A DNA stretch of 62,264 bases from Peptoniphilus sp. (GCF_022767005.1 NZ_JALEOV010000034.1:1-62264), one strand, 5' to 3'. Counted from the stretch's first letter, positions 27,299-36,553 are shown. Translations and numbers: made by a program. Notes: a model not told the origin generated them from the sequence alone.

Positions 27299-27362
27299 AA
27301 TTAGCTTTGAAAGCTAATTTAAAACAAAAAACAGTTATAAGTATACATTTACTAATTGTCAA
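27299..27362 (-). promoter_or_regulatory. Promoter and downstream palindrome for the GltS operon
   Basis: Reverse strand: TTGACA (27357-27362), 17 bp, TATAAC (27334-27339). Just downstream of the predicted start is a perfect palindrome with 10-bp arms AATTAGCTTT/AAAGCTAATT around one base (27299-27319): either an operator or a 5' RNA hairpin. Confidence 0.65.
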
Positions 27363-28002
27363 CAAAAAGTTTTCGTTCTTCTTGCTTTTAGTATACCTGT
27401 ATGTACTCTTTTTAATAAAAATCTGTTAAAAAACCATTCCCATAATAATATTTATGTCAGACATTAATGCTCAAATAATTCTTAATGTTAAATTTATAAA
27501 AAGTTATCAAATTTAATAAATCAAGATATTTATAATTAAAGTCAACTGTCTTAAACTTATAATGAAATTAACTTTCTACTTAAAATATAAATCATGATCT
27601 TTGTACTCAAATTATTTGTACAATATTATAATAAAACCAATTATAACAAAACTAATAAACTATATAAAAATAACATAGTATTTTATTACTAAATTAATCT
27701 TATTTTGGGAAATATTTAGCTCCTTTGTTTTTTTGTTTTGAAAAGATAGACATACCAAAAGGTAATAACGAAATACTTATCAATAGATAAAATGCTTTAA
27801 TTTGAAATTCATAATAAATCTATAAAATCATCTCCTTAATTAATATTTATTATCTCAATAAATTTTCCCTAAAATTTTTACTAGATAATATGCTAATATT
27901 ATATCGGAATTTCACTAAAATTAAAACAATATTTTACCAAAATAAATTATTAATTCATTTTAAATAATAGTTTTGCTCTTTTTATCGAAATTTCACTAAA
28001 GT
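27363..28002. other. Gene-poor AT-rich stretch upstream of the GltS operon
   Basis: No full-length gene is visible on either strand. It holds a possible damaged small ORF (27700-27819, reverse strand) and a 12-bp direct repeat AATTTCACTAAA at 27908-27919 and 27989-28000, each preceded by ATCG. Nothing else could be recognised. Confidence 0.5.
27700..27819 (-). pseudogene. Possible frameshifted small membrane protein ORF
   Basis: An open frame ending in TAA reads FQIKAFYLLISISLLPFGMS then IFSKQKNKGAKYFPK, a hydrophobic helix plus a basic tail, which looks like a real small protein. In this frame there is no ATG at the beginning. An ATG at about 27811 (ATGAATTTCAAATTA) lies one base out of frame, so a one-base change in the A-rich stretch would restore a 37-residue protein. 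AAGGAG is 19 bp upstream. Weak, but more protein-like than its surroundings. Confidence 0.3.
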
Positions 28003-28027
28003 AAAAATCTCGACTTGCGTCGAGATT
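28003..28027 (-). terminator. Terminator of the PhaE-like gene
   Basis: AATCTCGAC (28006-28014) and GTCGAGATT (28019-28027) form a 9-bp perfect stem with a 4-nt loop; on the reverse strand TTTTTA follows. Confidence 0.85.
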
Positions 28028-28077
28028 GATTTATACCAAATATTTACTTTTTAATAAGTATATTATCTTTTTAAATT

Positions 28078-29202
28078 TTATTTGCTTTTTAGTCTATCTA
28101 TTTCCTTGTTTAAACTGTCAATTTTATTGGACATTTTTGTTATTTGTTCTTTTAAGTCCTTTACATCTTCTTTGCTTGATGGTTCTACAAAATTCATATA
28201 ATCCATATTTATTTTAAATAATTCTTCTCGAAGTGCTTTTGTCTCTTCTTCTGCTTTTTTGTAAATTTCTTTAAATTTATCTACATCAAATAATTTTTTG
28301 TATTGTTCCTTTGTTTTTTCTTCAAAGAAGTCATAAACTTCTTGCGGATCTTTCTTTTGTGCTAGTTCTTCCAAATCACTTCTATATTTTTCAAAAGTAA
28401 ATTCAGAAATTTTTGCGATTTCAACATAAATATCTTTGTAATAGCTAAGATAAACTTCAAAATACTTCATGGATTTTTCTATGAAAGCTTTTTGAAATTT
28501 CAAAACTTCTGAAGTGCTTGCAAAATAATTATTGTCGCCAAATAACTTTTCATATTCTTCCAAATTTTCTAGCATTTGATTGGAAAATTTTTCCATATTT
28601 TTGAAATAATCAATTTTACCAAAGAATCCTTCAGTCATAAAAGGCATATTTCCAAATTTGGGAATCATGAAGTTAAAGTTGCCAAAAACTTTTTGGTTAA
28701 AGTCCATAATTTCTTTTGCTCTTTCTCTCATAGATTCTGGCATAAAAATATTCATATAATTTTCTTGGTATTTATTGTAACTATTAAATAGTTCTTTGGC
28801 TGCACTACTATAATCTTCCATAAATTTTCCATTTGCACTTAGCATTGGAAAATAATTTTTAAAATTATTCATAAAATCGCTGTAAACTTTACTTGGTTCT
28901 CTTAAATTATCGGCGAAAAATTTTTGAAAATTCATAAAATTTTCGAAATATGGATTAACTTCAAAAAGTCCCTTCATACTCTCACTAAAATTACCTTGAA
29001 AAGGGTTGAATTTTGTCACTTCGTCCATGTATTTTTTTGGGATATCATAAATATTATCCACCATCTTTTCATTTATTCTTGCCATTTCTCTAAAGTAATC
29101 TTCAAGACTTAATTTTTCCTTATCATTTTTTTCATTTCCCTGATTAAAAGATTTTAGTAAATTAATTTGAGCATCATATATATCTTTATATAAATTAAAC
29201 AT
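28078..29202 (-). CDS. PhaE/phasin-like protein (PHA granule or PHA synthase subunit-like)
   Basis: A 374-residue soluble, all-helical protein rich in Phe, Tyr, Asn, Lys and Glu, with repeated amphipathic segments such as NPYFENFMNFQKFF and YSSAAKELFNSYNKYQENYM, ending in a coiled coil (about 342-374, KEQITKMSNKIDSLNKEIDR). Length, Phe-rich helices and the C-terminal heptad helix resemble PhaE, the accessory subunit of class III PHA synthases, or a large phasin. No phaC lies in the window, so this is an inference. It is a single-gene unit with its own terminator; the ATG follows GGGGGTG. A PhaJ-like hydratase is at 41904-42317. Confidence 0.5.
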   Translation of the reverse strand: MFNLYKDIYDAQINLLKSFNQGNEKNDKEKLSLEDYFREMARINEKMVDNIYDIPKKYMDEVTKFNPFQGNFSESMKGLFEVNPYFENFMNFQKFFADNLREPSKVYSDFMNNFKNYFPMLSANGKFMEDYSSAAKELFNSYNKYQENYMNIFMPESMRERAKEIMDFNQKVFGNFNFMIPKFGNMPFMTEGFFGKIDYFKNMEKFSNQMLENLEEYEKLFGDNNYFASTSEVLKFQKAFIEKSMKYFEVYLSYYKDIYVEIAKISEFTFEKYRSDLEELAQKKDPQEVYDFFEEKTKEQYKKLFDVDKFKEIYKKAEEETKALREELFKINMDYMNFVEPSSKEDVKDLKEQITKMSNKIDSLNKEIDRLKSK

Positions 29203-29239
29203 ATTGGCACCCCCTTTATTGTACTAAATAGTTACCACA

Positions 29240-29275
29240 AAAAAAGACTTTCTAAACCCTAGAAAGCCTTTTTCT
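29240..29275 (-). terminator. Terminator of the pyrBIKD operon
   Basis: CTTTCTA pairs with TAGAAAG across a 5-nt loop (within 29249-29270); T7 follows on the reverse strand. Confidence 0.8.
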
Positions 29276-30181
29276 TTAAACTAATTTTTTAATGTAATCC
29301 TTTATATTTTTATTTTTCTCTTCTAAATATTTTTCGAGATCATTTATTATCTCTGCACCTGCATTTGGATTCATAAAATTATAAGTTCCAACTTCAACTG
29401 CTGTTGCTCCTGCCATTAAAAATTCAAGTACATCTTTATAATTTGTGATTCCACCCATTCCAATTATTGGAATGTCTACTGCTCTTGCTATTTGATGAAC
29501 CATTCTCAGTGCAATTGGTTTTACTGCTGCACCTGAAAGCCCTGCATAAGTATTTTTGAATACAATTTCTTCTCTATCAAAGTCGATTGCCATTCCAAGA
29601 ATTGTATTTATCAGCGATAGTCCCGTTGCACCTTCTGCTTCCACAGATTTTGCAATTCCCACAATATCGCCTGCATTTGGTGAAAGTTTTACAAAAACTT
29701 TTTTATTTGTTACTTTCATGACTTCTCTTACAACTTTTGCTGCTGATTCTTTATCCATTCCAAAAGCCATTCCGCCTTCTTTTACATTTGGACAAGAAAT
29801 ATTAAGTTCAATTGCTGCAAATTCATAGTCATTTAAGATTTTTGCAGATTCAATGTATTCTTCAATGGTGTTTCCACCTAAATTTACAAAAATTTCTGTA
29901 CCTAGCTTTTGCATTGAATAAATTTTTTCTTTGACAAATTCTTCAACTCCAGGATTTTCAAGTCCAATGGAATTTAAAATTCCTGAAGGCGTCTCCCAAA
30001 TTCTTATGCCTTCATTTCCTTTTTTTGGATGTCTCGTGATGCCCTTTGATGAAACTGCCCCAAGAATTTTTGGTTCGTAAAAAGTCTTAAATTCTTCACC
30101 GTAGCCATAGGTTCCACTTGCCATGATTATTGGATTTTTTAATTTTATGCCCGCTAAATTTATTTCCGTTCTAGAACTCAA
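29276..30181 (-). CDS. pyrD: Dihydroorotate dehydrogenase B, catalytic subunit
   Basis: A 301-residue FMN enzyme (class 1B) oxidising dihydroorotate to orotate. The MASGTYGYGEEF start, LNISCPNVKEGG with the catalytic Cys, the VKLSPNAGDI segment and IIGMGGITNYKD are family hallmarks. The partner PyrK supplies the FAD/2Fe-2S electron path to NAD+. The start codon is TTG (30181), 11 bp inside the end of pyrK and preceded by GGGAGTGAT; no ATG is available at that place. It is the last gene of the operon. Confidence 0.95.
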   Translation of the reverse strand: MSSRTEINLAGIKLKNPIIMASGTYGYGEEFKTFYEPKILGAVSSKGITRHPKKGNEGIRIWETPSGILNSIGLENPGVEEFVKEKIYSMQKLGTEIFVNLGGNTIEEYIESAKILNDYEFAAIELNISCPNVKEGGMAFGMDKESAAKVVREVMKVTNKKVFVKLSPNAGDIVGIAKSVEAEGATGLSLINTILGMAIDFDREEIVFKNTYAGLSGAAVKPIALRMVHQIARAVDIPIIGMGGITNYKDVLEFLMAGATAVEVGTYNFMNPNAGAEIINDLEKYLEEKNKNIKDYIKKLV

Positions 30182-30872
30182 TTAAATCACTCCCGTCAAA
30201 AATAGGTCCTTCTTTACAAGATCTCTTTCTTCCCTCTTTTGTGTCGCAGCTGCAAGAAAGGCATGCACCAACGCCACATCCCATTCTCTTTTCGAGAGAA
30301 ACGTAAGTTTTTATATCGTGAGCTTTGGCAAGTTCCACAACTTTTTTCATCATAATTTCTGGTCCACAAGCGTAGATTAATTTATGGCTTTCAAAATTAA
30401 TAATATCGGTTATAAACCCGCCCTTTTTCACTTTTATGTCGCAATTTACATCTTCAAAGCACTTTTCAAGTTCAAGTTCTTCTCTCTCTCCAATGTATAG
30501 TGTAATTTTTGATTTGGGCTTTACTTTTTGAATTTCTTTAATTAAATAATGAAAAGGAGCAACTCCAACGCCACCGCCGACTAAAGCAACTTCATCGACA
30601 TTTGTGTAAAAAATGTTTCCAAAGGGACCGTATAGTTTTATGGCGTCGCCTACTTTTAATTTTTCAAGAATTTCTGTGCCAATCCCCTTTTTTTCTATTA
30701 AAAAATCGACTCCATCTGTAAAATCGTAGACAGAAATTGGTCTAGAAAGTGTTGGGTAATTTTCCCAAGCTCTTAGCATAAAAAATTGTCCTGGATAAAC
30801 TTTAATATCTAAATCCGTTCTAAGTATAAAATAATCTTTACATATACTTCTATTTTCTAAAATCTTTGCCAT
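30171..30872 (-). CDS. pyrK: Dihydroorotate dehydrogenase B, electron transfer subunit
   Basis: A 233-residue flavoprotein of the ferredoxin-reductase fold. TLSRPISVYDF binds FAD, LVGGGVGVAPFHYL is the NAD-binding loop, and the C-terminal CGVGACLSCSCDTKEGRKRSC supplies the four cysteines of the 2Fe-2S cluster. It passes electrons from PyrD to NAD+. I use the ATG at 30872 (MAKILEN) because GGAGAG lies just before it; a longer frame starts four codons upstream. Its 3' end overlaps pyrD. Confidence 0.95.
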   Translation of the reverse strand: MAKILENRSICKDYFILRTDLDIKVYPGQFFMLRAWENYPTLSRPISVYDFTDGVDFLIEKKGIGTEILEKLKVGDAIKLYGPFGNIFYTNVDEVALVGGGVGVAPFHYLIKEIQKVKPKSKITLYIGEREELELEKCFEDVNCDIKVKKGGFITDIINFESHKLIYACGPEIMMKKVVELAKAHDIKTYVSLEKRMGCGVGACLSCSCDTKEGRKRSCKEGPIFDGSDLIEF

Positions 30873-30873
30873 T

Positions 30874-31305
30874 TTACTCTCCATAAATGGTTACTGTATC
30901 GCAATATTCGCACTTGTATTCCTTTTTATCTCTGCTGTATAAATAAAATTTGTGTCCTGCAATTTCTCTTTCGCTATTTGAAATACATCTTGGGTTTTTG
31001 CATTTCAAAACACCTTCCACAACTTCAGGCATTTCCATGCGAATTTTTTTTACTCTTTCGCCATCTTCTATGAAATTCACAGTAGTGTGCGGTGCAATAA
31101 GTCCCAAGACTGTGAAATCCAAATTGTAATCTGTTTCTATTTTTATTAAATCTTTTTTGCCCATGGAAGTAGAAAAAATATTTTGCATTAGAACAACTGC
31201 ATCTGTAACTTTTTCTAACTCTAAAGCTTTGTAAAGCACACGAGCACGACCTGCTTCAATGTGATCTAGGACAATACCTTTTTTTATTTTTGATACATTT
31301 ATCAT
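30874..31305 (-). CDS. pyrI: Aspartate carbamoyltransferase regulatory subunit
   Basis: A 143-residue regulatory chain that gives the ATCase holoenzyme allosteric control by CTP/ATP. The N-terminal allosteric domain is followed by a zinc domain with four cysteines in CKNPRC and CEYC. It overlaps pyrB by the 4-bp ATGA and precedes pyrK by 1 bp, so the operon is tightly coupled. Its presence means an E. coli-like regulated ATCase, rather than the PyrR-attenuated enzyme common in bacilli; no PyrR binding site is apparent. Confidence 0.95.
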   Translation of the reverse strand: MINVSKIKKGIVLDHIEAGRARVLYKALELEKVTDAVVLMQNIFSTSMGKKDLIKIETDYNLDFTVLGLIAPHTTVNFIEDGERVKKIRMEMPEVVEGVLKCKNPRCISNSEREIAGHKFYLYSRDKKEYKCEYCDTVTIYGE

Positions 31306-32213
31306 TTTGCAGCCTCCAAAAGTTTTATAATAAGCGCCATTCTGCCATACATTCCAAACTTTGTTTGTTCAAAATAAACTGCTCTAGGATCTTTGTCCAC
31401 TTCAGGTGCAATTTCATTTACTCTTGGAAGTGGGTGAAGAATTATCATGTCATCTCTTGCTGATTTTAATTTTTCTTCTGTTAGTATATAGTAGTCCTTT
31501 AATCTTTCGTATTCATCTGATGAAACAAATCTTTCCTTTTGTACCCTTGACATATAAAGAATGTCTAAATTAGGAATTACGCTCATAAGATCTCTTGTTT
31601 CATAATAATTTTCTTTGTCTATAAAATTTTTAAAGGGCTCTGGCATCTTCAATTCTTCTGGAGAAATAAATACAAATTTAACATTTTCGTAGCGATTTAA
31701 GGCTCTTACAAGGGAGTGAATTGTCCTTCCAAATTTTAAATCACCGCAAAGTCCCACAGTTAAATTGTCAAAGGACTTTTTATAATGTCTAATTGTTATT
31801 AAATCTGCCAAGGTCTGTGTTGGATGAAAATGACCTCCATCTCCTGCATTTATTATTGGCATTTTTGTAACTACCTTTGATGCCAAAAGGGAAGCACCTT
31901 CTTTGGGATGTCTCATAGCACATATATCGGCGTAATTTTCTATTACTCTTATTGTATCAAGGAGAGTTTCGCCCTTTGTTGATGAGCTAACTCCTGCGTC
32001 AGAAAATCCAATTACTCCTCCTCCAAGTCTTAACATTGCAGTCTCAAAGGAAAGTCTAGTTCTAGTCGATGGCTCAAAAAAAAGACTGGCTAATAACTTA
32101 TTTTCGCAAAAATGGGAATAGTGAATAGGATTTGCGATAATGTCATCAACCAGACTAAAAATTTCTTCGTATTCTTCAGTTGTAAAATCTAGTGGCTCTA
32201 TTAAATGTTTCAT
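31302..32213 (-). CDS. pyrB: Aspartate carbamoyltransferase catalytic subunit
   Basis: A 303-residue enzyme condensing carbamoyl phosphate with aspartate, the first committed pyrimidine step. [12 protein letters not shown] binds carbamoyl phosphate, HPTQTLADL is the second signature, and [14 protein letters not shown] closes the active site. The start is set at MKHLIEPL (32213), preceded by GGAGGT; the frame is open four codons further. It is the first gene of pyrB-pyrI-pyrK-pyrD. The promoter lies in the divergent gap shared with the guanylate-kinase-like gene. Confidence 0.96.
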   Translation of the reverse strand: MKHLIEPLDFTTEEYEEIFSLVDDIIANPIHYSHFCENKLLASLFFEPSTRTRLSFETAMLRLGGGVIGFSDAGVSSSTKGETLLDTIRVIENYADICAMRHPKEGASLLASKVVTKMPIINAGDGGHFHPTQTLADLITIRHYKKSFDNLTVGLCGDLKFGRTIHSLVRALNRYENVKFVFISPEELKMPEPFKNFIDKENYYETRDLMSVIPNLDILYMSRVQKERFVSSDEYERLKDYYILTEEKLKSARDDMIILHPLPRVNEIAPEVDKDPRAVYFEQTKFGMYGRMALIIKLLEAAK

Positions 32214-32325
32214 CTTGACCTCCATCTAATATTTTATCCTTTTTATATTACTTCAAAAATTATAATTTGTAAAGTGTCTTGACATATATGTTATACTTGT
32301 AATAATAAAATTTAAAGGAGAAGCT

Positions 32326-32862
32326 ATGATTTATTTAATATTTGGACATTCGGGCTCTGGCAAGAGCACTCTTAGAGAGGAACTTACAAAAAAGGGCTTA
32401 AATAAAATAATAACTTATACCACGAGAGCTCCTCGACCAGGGGAAATTAATGGAATAGATTACAATTTCATTGATAAATCTCAATTTAAAAAAATGGAAG
32501 AAAAAAATTTATTTATCGGTTCAACTTGCTATGCTGGAAATTTTTATTCTACATTAAAAGAAGACCTAGAAAAAAATAATAATGATTTAAGTGATTGTGT
32601 AATTGTTGTAGACAAAGAGGGAATCATTGCTATAAAAAAAGAATTTAAAAATGTTATTGCAATTTATTTAAAATGTTCCAAGGAAATTTTGAAAAAAAGA
32701 ATGATTAAGAGATGTGAAGATGAAAGTGTTATAGAAAAAAGGCTCTCTGTTTTAGAAAATTTAGATGAGTATGCGGATTATATAATCGACAGCGACAAAG
32801 ATATGGATATAGTTTTAGATAATGTTTTAAAAATTATTAAAATTCATAGTATAGTAAAGTGA
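32326..32862 (+). CDS. Guanylate kinase-like P-loop protein
   Basis: A 178-residue nucleoside monophosphate kinase. The P-loop GHSGSGKST opens the protein, and TTRAPRPGEINGIDYNFI is the GMP-binding signature of guanylate kinases. It is 20-30 residues shorter than typical Gmk and somewhat diverged in the lid, so it may be a second copy or a specialised kinase rather than the essential Gmk. TTGACA at 32279-32284 and AAAGGAG before the ATG support expression. It is divergent from pyrB and ends upstream of the FMN riboswitch promoter. Confidence 0.75.
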   Translation: MIYLIFGHSGSGKSTLREELTKKGLNKIITYTTRAPRPGEINGIDYNFIDKSQFKKMEEKNLFIGSTCYAGNFYSTLKEDLEKNNNDLSDCVIVVDKEGIIAIKKEFKNVIAIYLKCSKEILKKRMIKRCEDESVIEKRLSVLENLDEYADYIIDSDKDMDIVLDNVLKIIKIHSIVK

Positions 32863-32873
32863 TTTTCTTTTCC

Positions 32874-32901
32874 TTGACAAATGCATTCATAGTGATATTA
32901 T
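32874..32901 (+). promoter_or_regulatory. Promoter of the riboflavin operon
   Basis: TTGACA (32874-32879), 16 bp, TATTAT (32896-32901), about 20 bp before the FMN aptamer. Confidence 0.7.
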
Positions 32902-32920
32902 AAATTCATAAGTTAATAAA

Positions 32921-33066
32921 ACTCTTCAGGGCGAGGCGAAATTCCTCACCGGCGGTAAAGTCCGCGAGCGAAAGCTGAATTGGTGCAATTCCAATACCGA
33001 CAGTATAGTCTGGATGAAAGAAGATTAATTTTAAAATTTTTGAGCCCTGCGTGGGCTCTTTTTTTG
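32921..33066 (+). promoter_or_regulatory. FMN riboswitch (RFN element) with terminator
   Basis: The conserved core is complete: CTTCAGGGC at the 5' end, CACCGGCGGTAAAGTCCGCG in the middle, CCGACAGTATAGTCTGGATG and the closing GAAAGAAG (to about 33022). A terminator hairpin GAGCCC/GGGCTC with a T7 tail follows (about 33042-33065). FMN binding should stop transcription ahead of ribD. An antisense frame across it is not a gene. Confidence 0.97.
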
Positions 33067-33077
33067 TAGGAGATAAT

Positions 33078-34193
33078 ATGTATATAGAAAATTTTAACGA
33101 CAGCTTTTATATGCAACGTGCAATAGAGCTTGCAAAGTTGGGCATTGGTCATACAAAAACTAATCCCCTAGTCGGCTGTGTAATTGTAAAAGATGAAAAA
33201 ATAATTGGAGAAGGTGCACATTTAAAGTTTGGTGAAAATCATGCAGAAATAAATGCAATAGAAGATGCAAAAAATCGTGGTGAAGACATAAAAGGTGCAA
33301 CTCTATATGTAAATTTAGAACCTTGCTCTCACTTTGGAAAAACTCCACCCTGTGCAATGAGAATTGTGAAAGAAGGCATCAAGCGAGTTGTAATTGGAAC
33401 CACAGACCCCTTTGAAAAAGTTTCTGGCAAGGGAATAAAAATTTTGGAAGATGCTGGAATTTCCATAACAGAAGGCGTATGTCTTGAAGAATGTCTAAGT
33501 TTAAATGAGAGATTTTTTACTTATATAAAAAAGAAAAGACCCTTTGTTGTTTTTAAATCTGGAATGTCCCTAGATGGAAAAATTGCAACTGAAAAAGGTG
33601 AATCAAAATGGATTACATCAGAATTTTCTAGGTCCTACTCCCACGAACTTCGTGGAAAACTTGACGCCATAATGGTTGGCATTGAAACAGTTATTGTAGA
33701 CGACCCAATGTTAAATGTTCGTCATGGAAAATATAGGGTAAATCCAATAAGAATTATCACAGATTCAAAACTTAGGATTCCCTTAGATGCAAAGGTGATA
33801 TCAAGTGATTTAGATTCCATTGCAATAATTGCAACTACAAAAAATTTTAATAAAGAAAAATTTGAAAAACTAAACAAAATGAAAAATGTAGAAGTTTTAA
33901 TTTGCAAAGAAAAAAATAATAAAGTTGATTTAATCGACTTAATGGAAAGGTTAAAGAAATTCGACATCTCCTCCATCCTGCTTGAAGGTGGAAGGACTTT
34001 AGCAGCAGAAATGCTAAAAAGTAATTTAGTGGATAAATTCTATATTTTTATGGCTCCAATTTTGCTTGGCTCAAAGGGCATTCCTGCAATTGGCGATTTA
34101 GAAATTGAAAACTTAAGGGATGCAATAAAGATAAAGGACATGAAATGCGAAAAATTATTTGACGACATACTTATTACTGGAAGGTGTGATTAA
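33078..34193 (+). CDS. ribD: Bifunctional diaminohydroxyphosphoribosylaminopyrimidine deaminase / 5-amino-6-(5-phosphoribosylamino)uracil reductase
   Basis: A 371-residue two-domain riboflavin enzyme. The N-terminal deaminase has the zinc motifs HAEINAI and PCSHFGKTPPC; the C-terminal reductase begins near KSGMSLDGKIAT and carries LEGGRTLAAEML. It performs steps two and three of riboflavin synthesis with NADPH. The start ATG (33078) follows TAGGAGATAAT; the frame is open nine codons upstream into the riboswitch terminator, which is not coding. It is the first gene of ribD-ribE-ribBA-ribH. Confidence 0.96.
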   Translation: MYIENFNDSFYMQRAIELAKLGIGHTKTNPLVGCVIVKDEKIIGEGAHLKFGENHAEINAIEDAKNRGEDIKGATLYVNLEPCSHFGKTPPCAMRIVKEGIKRVVIGTTDPFEKVSGKGIKILEDAGISITEGVCLEECLSLNERFFTYIKKKRPFVVFKSGMSLDGKIATEKGESKWITSEFSRSYSHELRGKLDAIMVGIETVIVDDPMLNVRHGKYRVNPIRIITDSKLRIPLDAKVISSDLDSIAIIATTKNFNKEKFEKLNKMKNVEVLICKEKNNKVDLIDLMERLKKFDISSILLEGGRTLAAEMLKSNLVDKFYIFMAPILLGSKGIPAIGDLEIENLRDAIKIKDMKCEKLFDDILITGRCD

Positions 34194-34194
34194 A

Positions 34195-34830
34195 ATTTTC
34201 ACGGGAATAATTGAAGAAGTTGGAAAACTTAGTGATGTAAAAAAGGGAAATGACCTATACACACTAAAAATATCTTGCCAAAAAGTTTTGGAAGGCACAA
34301 AAATAGGCGACTCCATTGCAACAAATGGTGTATGTCTAACTGTTACAGAGCTTGGAAGTGATTTTTACAAGGCAGAAGTCATGGTTGAAACAATAAATTC
34401 CACAACTTTTAAAGATTTAAAAAGTGGCAAAAGTTTAAACCTAGAACGTGCGCTTAGTCCATCAAAAAGGCTTGACGGTCACATAGTCCAAGGTCATGTG
34501 GATGGAGTTGGCGAAATCATAAATATTTTAAAAAGAGGTAATGAAATTGTATATAGAATAAAATTTCTTTCAGATAATTTTAAATACATTGCCGAAAAGG
34601 GTTCCATTGCCCTTGATGGCATTAGCCTAACGGTTTCAAAAATTGGCGAAAATTATTTTGAAGTTTCTATTATTCCAACGACAATAAAAAACACAAACCT
34701 TGTAAACAGCAAAATTGGCGAAAAAATAAATATTGAGACAGACATAATTGGTCGCTATGTCTACAATTTTGTAAATACAAAAAGTGAAAGCAAATTAACC
34801 AAAAATTTTTTAATAGAAAATGGATTTTAA
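34195..34830 (+). CDS. ribE: Riboflavin synthase alpha chain, apparent AUU start
   Basis: About 211 residues in two homologous lumazine-binding halves ([14 protein letters not shown] in the first, [14 protein letters not shown] in the second), dismutating two lumazines to riboflavin. The family normally begins MFTGIIEE; here the matching residues are encoded by ATT TTC ACG GGA, with ATT at 34195 directly after the ribD stop and 10 bp after AAGG (34181-34184). The only in-frame GTG (34186) has its ribosome site 1 bp away and adds three residues. An AUU start, as used by infC, is the likeliest reading; GTG is the alternative. Confidence 0.9.
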   Translation: MFTGIIEEVGKLSDVKKGNDLYTLKISCQKVLEGTKIGDSIATNGVCLTVTELGSDFYKAEVMVETINSTTFKDLKSGKSLNLERALSPSKRLDGHIVQGHVDGVGEIINILKRGNEIVYRIKFLSDNFKYIAEKGSIALDGISLTVSKIGENYFEVSIIPTTIKNTNLVNSKIGEKINIETDIIGRYVYNFVNTKSESKLTKNFLIENGF

Positions 34831-34846
34831 TTTAAAAGGAGAAAAA

Positions 34847-36052
34847 ATGAAAGTTAACACAATCGAAGAAGTTGTTGAAGCTTTAAAAAATGGCGAAATA
34901 ATTATCGTAACAGATGAACCCAGTAGAGAAAATGAAGGCGATATGATTCAAGCTGCAGAATTTGCTACTGGAGAAAGTTTAAACACAATGGCATCTCTTG
35001 CAAAGGGACTAATTTGTATGCCAATGTCAAAAACTTATGCTGAAAAACTTAAATTAAATCAAATGGTTGCCGATAATACTGACAATCACGAAACTGCTTT
35101 TACAGTTTCTGTGGATCATATCGACACAACTACTGGAATTTCAGCTTGGGAAAGAGCTCTTACTGCAAATAAACTAACTGAAGAAGATGCAAAACCAGAA
35201 GATTTTAGAAGACCTGGTCATATGTTTCCTCTAGTTGCAAAAAAAGATGGCATTTTCGTAAGACGAGGACACACTGAGGCAACTGTTGACCTTTTAAAAA
35301 TTGCAGGTCTAAAAGAAGTTGGGCTTTGTTGCGAAATTATGCAAGATGATGGACATATGATGCGAGGCGAAGATTTATTTATGCTCGCTAAAAAATTGGG
35401 CATGAAAATTACAACAACAGAAGAACTTTTACTTTATAGGAAAAGACATGAAAAAATCGTGGAAAAGGTTGCCGAAGCAAAACTTCCAACAAAGTTTGGT
35501 GACTTTATTGCACATGCTTACATTGATAAAGTAACTGGCGAACACCACATTGCTCTAGTTAAAGGTGAAATTGGCGACGGCATGAATGTACTTACGAGAG
35601 TTCACTCAGAATGTCTAACTGGAGATTGCTTTGGCTCATCAAGATGTGATTGTGGCAATCAACTTCATCTTGCCATGAAAAAAATTGATGAAGAAGGAAG
35701 AGGAATTCTTCTTTATATGCGTCAAGAAGGTCGTGGCATTGGGCTTGTAAATAAAATTAGAGCCTATGCCTTACAAGATAAAGGCATGGATACAGTAGAG
35801 GCAAACTTGGCACTTGGCTTCCCTGAAGACGCAAGAGATTATTCCACTGGTGCACAAATTTTACAAGATCTTGGTGTTAAAGAACTTAGACTTTTAACAA
35901 ATAACCCTGACAAAGTTTATTCACTACAAGAATTTGGAATGATCATAAAAGAAAGAGTGCCAATTGAAATTCATTCAACTAAACATGATGAATTTTATTT
36001 GAGAACAAAAGCTGAAAAGATGAATCACATCTTATCTGAATTTAGTAAATAA
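34847..36052 (+). CDS. ribBA: Bifunctional 3,4-dihydroxy-2-butanone-4-phosphate synthase / GTP cyclohydrolase II
   Basis: A 401-residue fusion. The N-terminal RibB domain has [15 protein letters not shown] and the [20 protein letters not shown] motifs; the C-terminal RibA domain has the zinc cysteines in [20 protein letters not shown] and the catalytic RQEGRGIGL. It makes both precursors of the pathway, from ribulose 5-phosphate and GTP. The ATG at 34847 follows AAAGGAG; earlier in-frame codons lie in the ribE end and are not needed. Confidence 0.97.
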   Translation: MKVNTIEEVVEALKNGEIIIVTDEPSRENEGDMIQAAEFATGESLNTMASLAKGLICMPMSKTYAEKLKLNQMVADNTDNHETAFTVSVDHIDTTTGISAWERALTANKLTEEDAKPEDFRRPGHMFPLVAKKDGIFVRRGHTEATVDLLKIAGLKEVGLCCEIMQDDGHMMRGEDLFMLAKKLGMKITTTEELLLYRKRHEKIVEKVAEAKLPTKFGDFIAHAYIDKVTGEHHIALVKGEIGDGMNVLTRVHSECLTGDCFGSSRCDCGNQLHLAMKKIDEEGRGILLYMRQEGRGIGLVNKIRAYALQDKGMDTVEANLALGFPEDARDYSTGAQILQDLGVKELRLLTNNPDKVYSLQEFGMIIKERVPIEIHSTKHDEFYLRTKAEKMNHILSEFSK

Positions 36053-36085
36053 TATCTATTTAAAATAAAAAAATTTGGAGGAAAT

Positions 36086-36553
36086 ATGAAAATTTATAGT
36101 GCAAATTTAAAATCTGAAGGAAAAAAATACGCAATAGTTTTAGCAAGATTCAACGAATTTATAGTTTCAAAATTATTAGATGGATGTATTGACGGACTAA
36201 AAAGGCATGGTGTAAAGGACGAAGAAATAGATGTGATTTGGGTTCCAGGAAGTTTTGAAATTCCACTTGCAGCGAAATCTCTTGCTCTTACAAAAAAATA
36301 TGACGCAGTAATTGCTCTAGGAGCAGTTATAAGAGGTGCAACAACTCACTACGAACTTGTTTCAACGGAAGTTGCAAAGGGAATTGCATCATCATCACTT
36401 GAAACTGGCGTGCCAATTATTTTCGGAGTAATCACAACGGAAAATATTGAACAAGCAATTGAAAGAGCTGGCTCAAAATCCGGCAACAAGGGTTTTGATG
36501 CAGCAACAGCCGCAATTGAAATGGCAAACTTGCTAGGTGAAATCCGTGGATAA
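36086..36553 (+). CDS. ribH: 6,7-dimethyl-8-ribityllumazine synthase
   Basis: A 155-residue enzyme that assembles into icosahedral shells and joins the ribitylaminouracil and butanone phosphate. Motifs [23 protein letters not shown] and [11 protein letters not shown] are all present, with the His of THYE as general acid/base. It follows TTGGAGGAAAT. It overlaps the start of the HAD gene downstream, which ties that gene to the riboflavin operon. Confidence 0.97.
   Translation: MKIYSANLKSEGKKYAIVLARFNEFIVSKLLDGCIDGLKRHGVKDEEIDVIWVPGSFEIPLAAKSLALTKKYDAVIALGAVIRGATTHYELVSTEVAKGIASSSLETGVPIIFGVITTENIEQAIERAGSKSGNKGFDAATAAIEMANLLGEIRG

Noticed and set aside
28026..28217. Forward-strand hydrophobic 63-codon frame
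   Set aside because: It is antisense to the end and terminator region of the PhaE-like gene and lacks a ribosome site.
32946..33152. Reverse-strand frame of 68 codons
   Set aside because: It runs antisense through the FMN riboswitch core and the ribD start; the conserved RNA explains the sequence.
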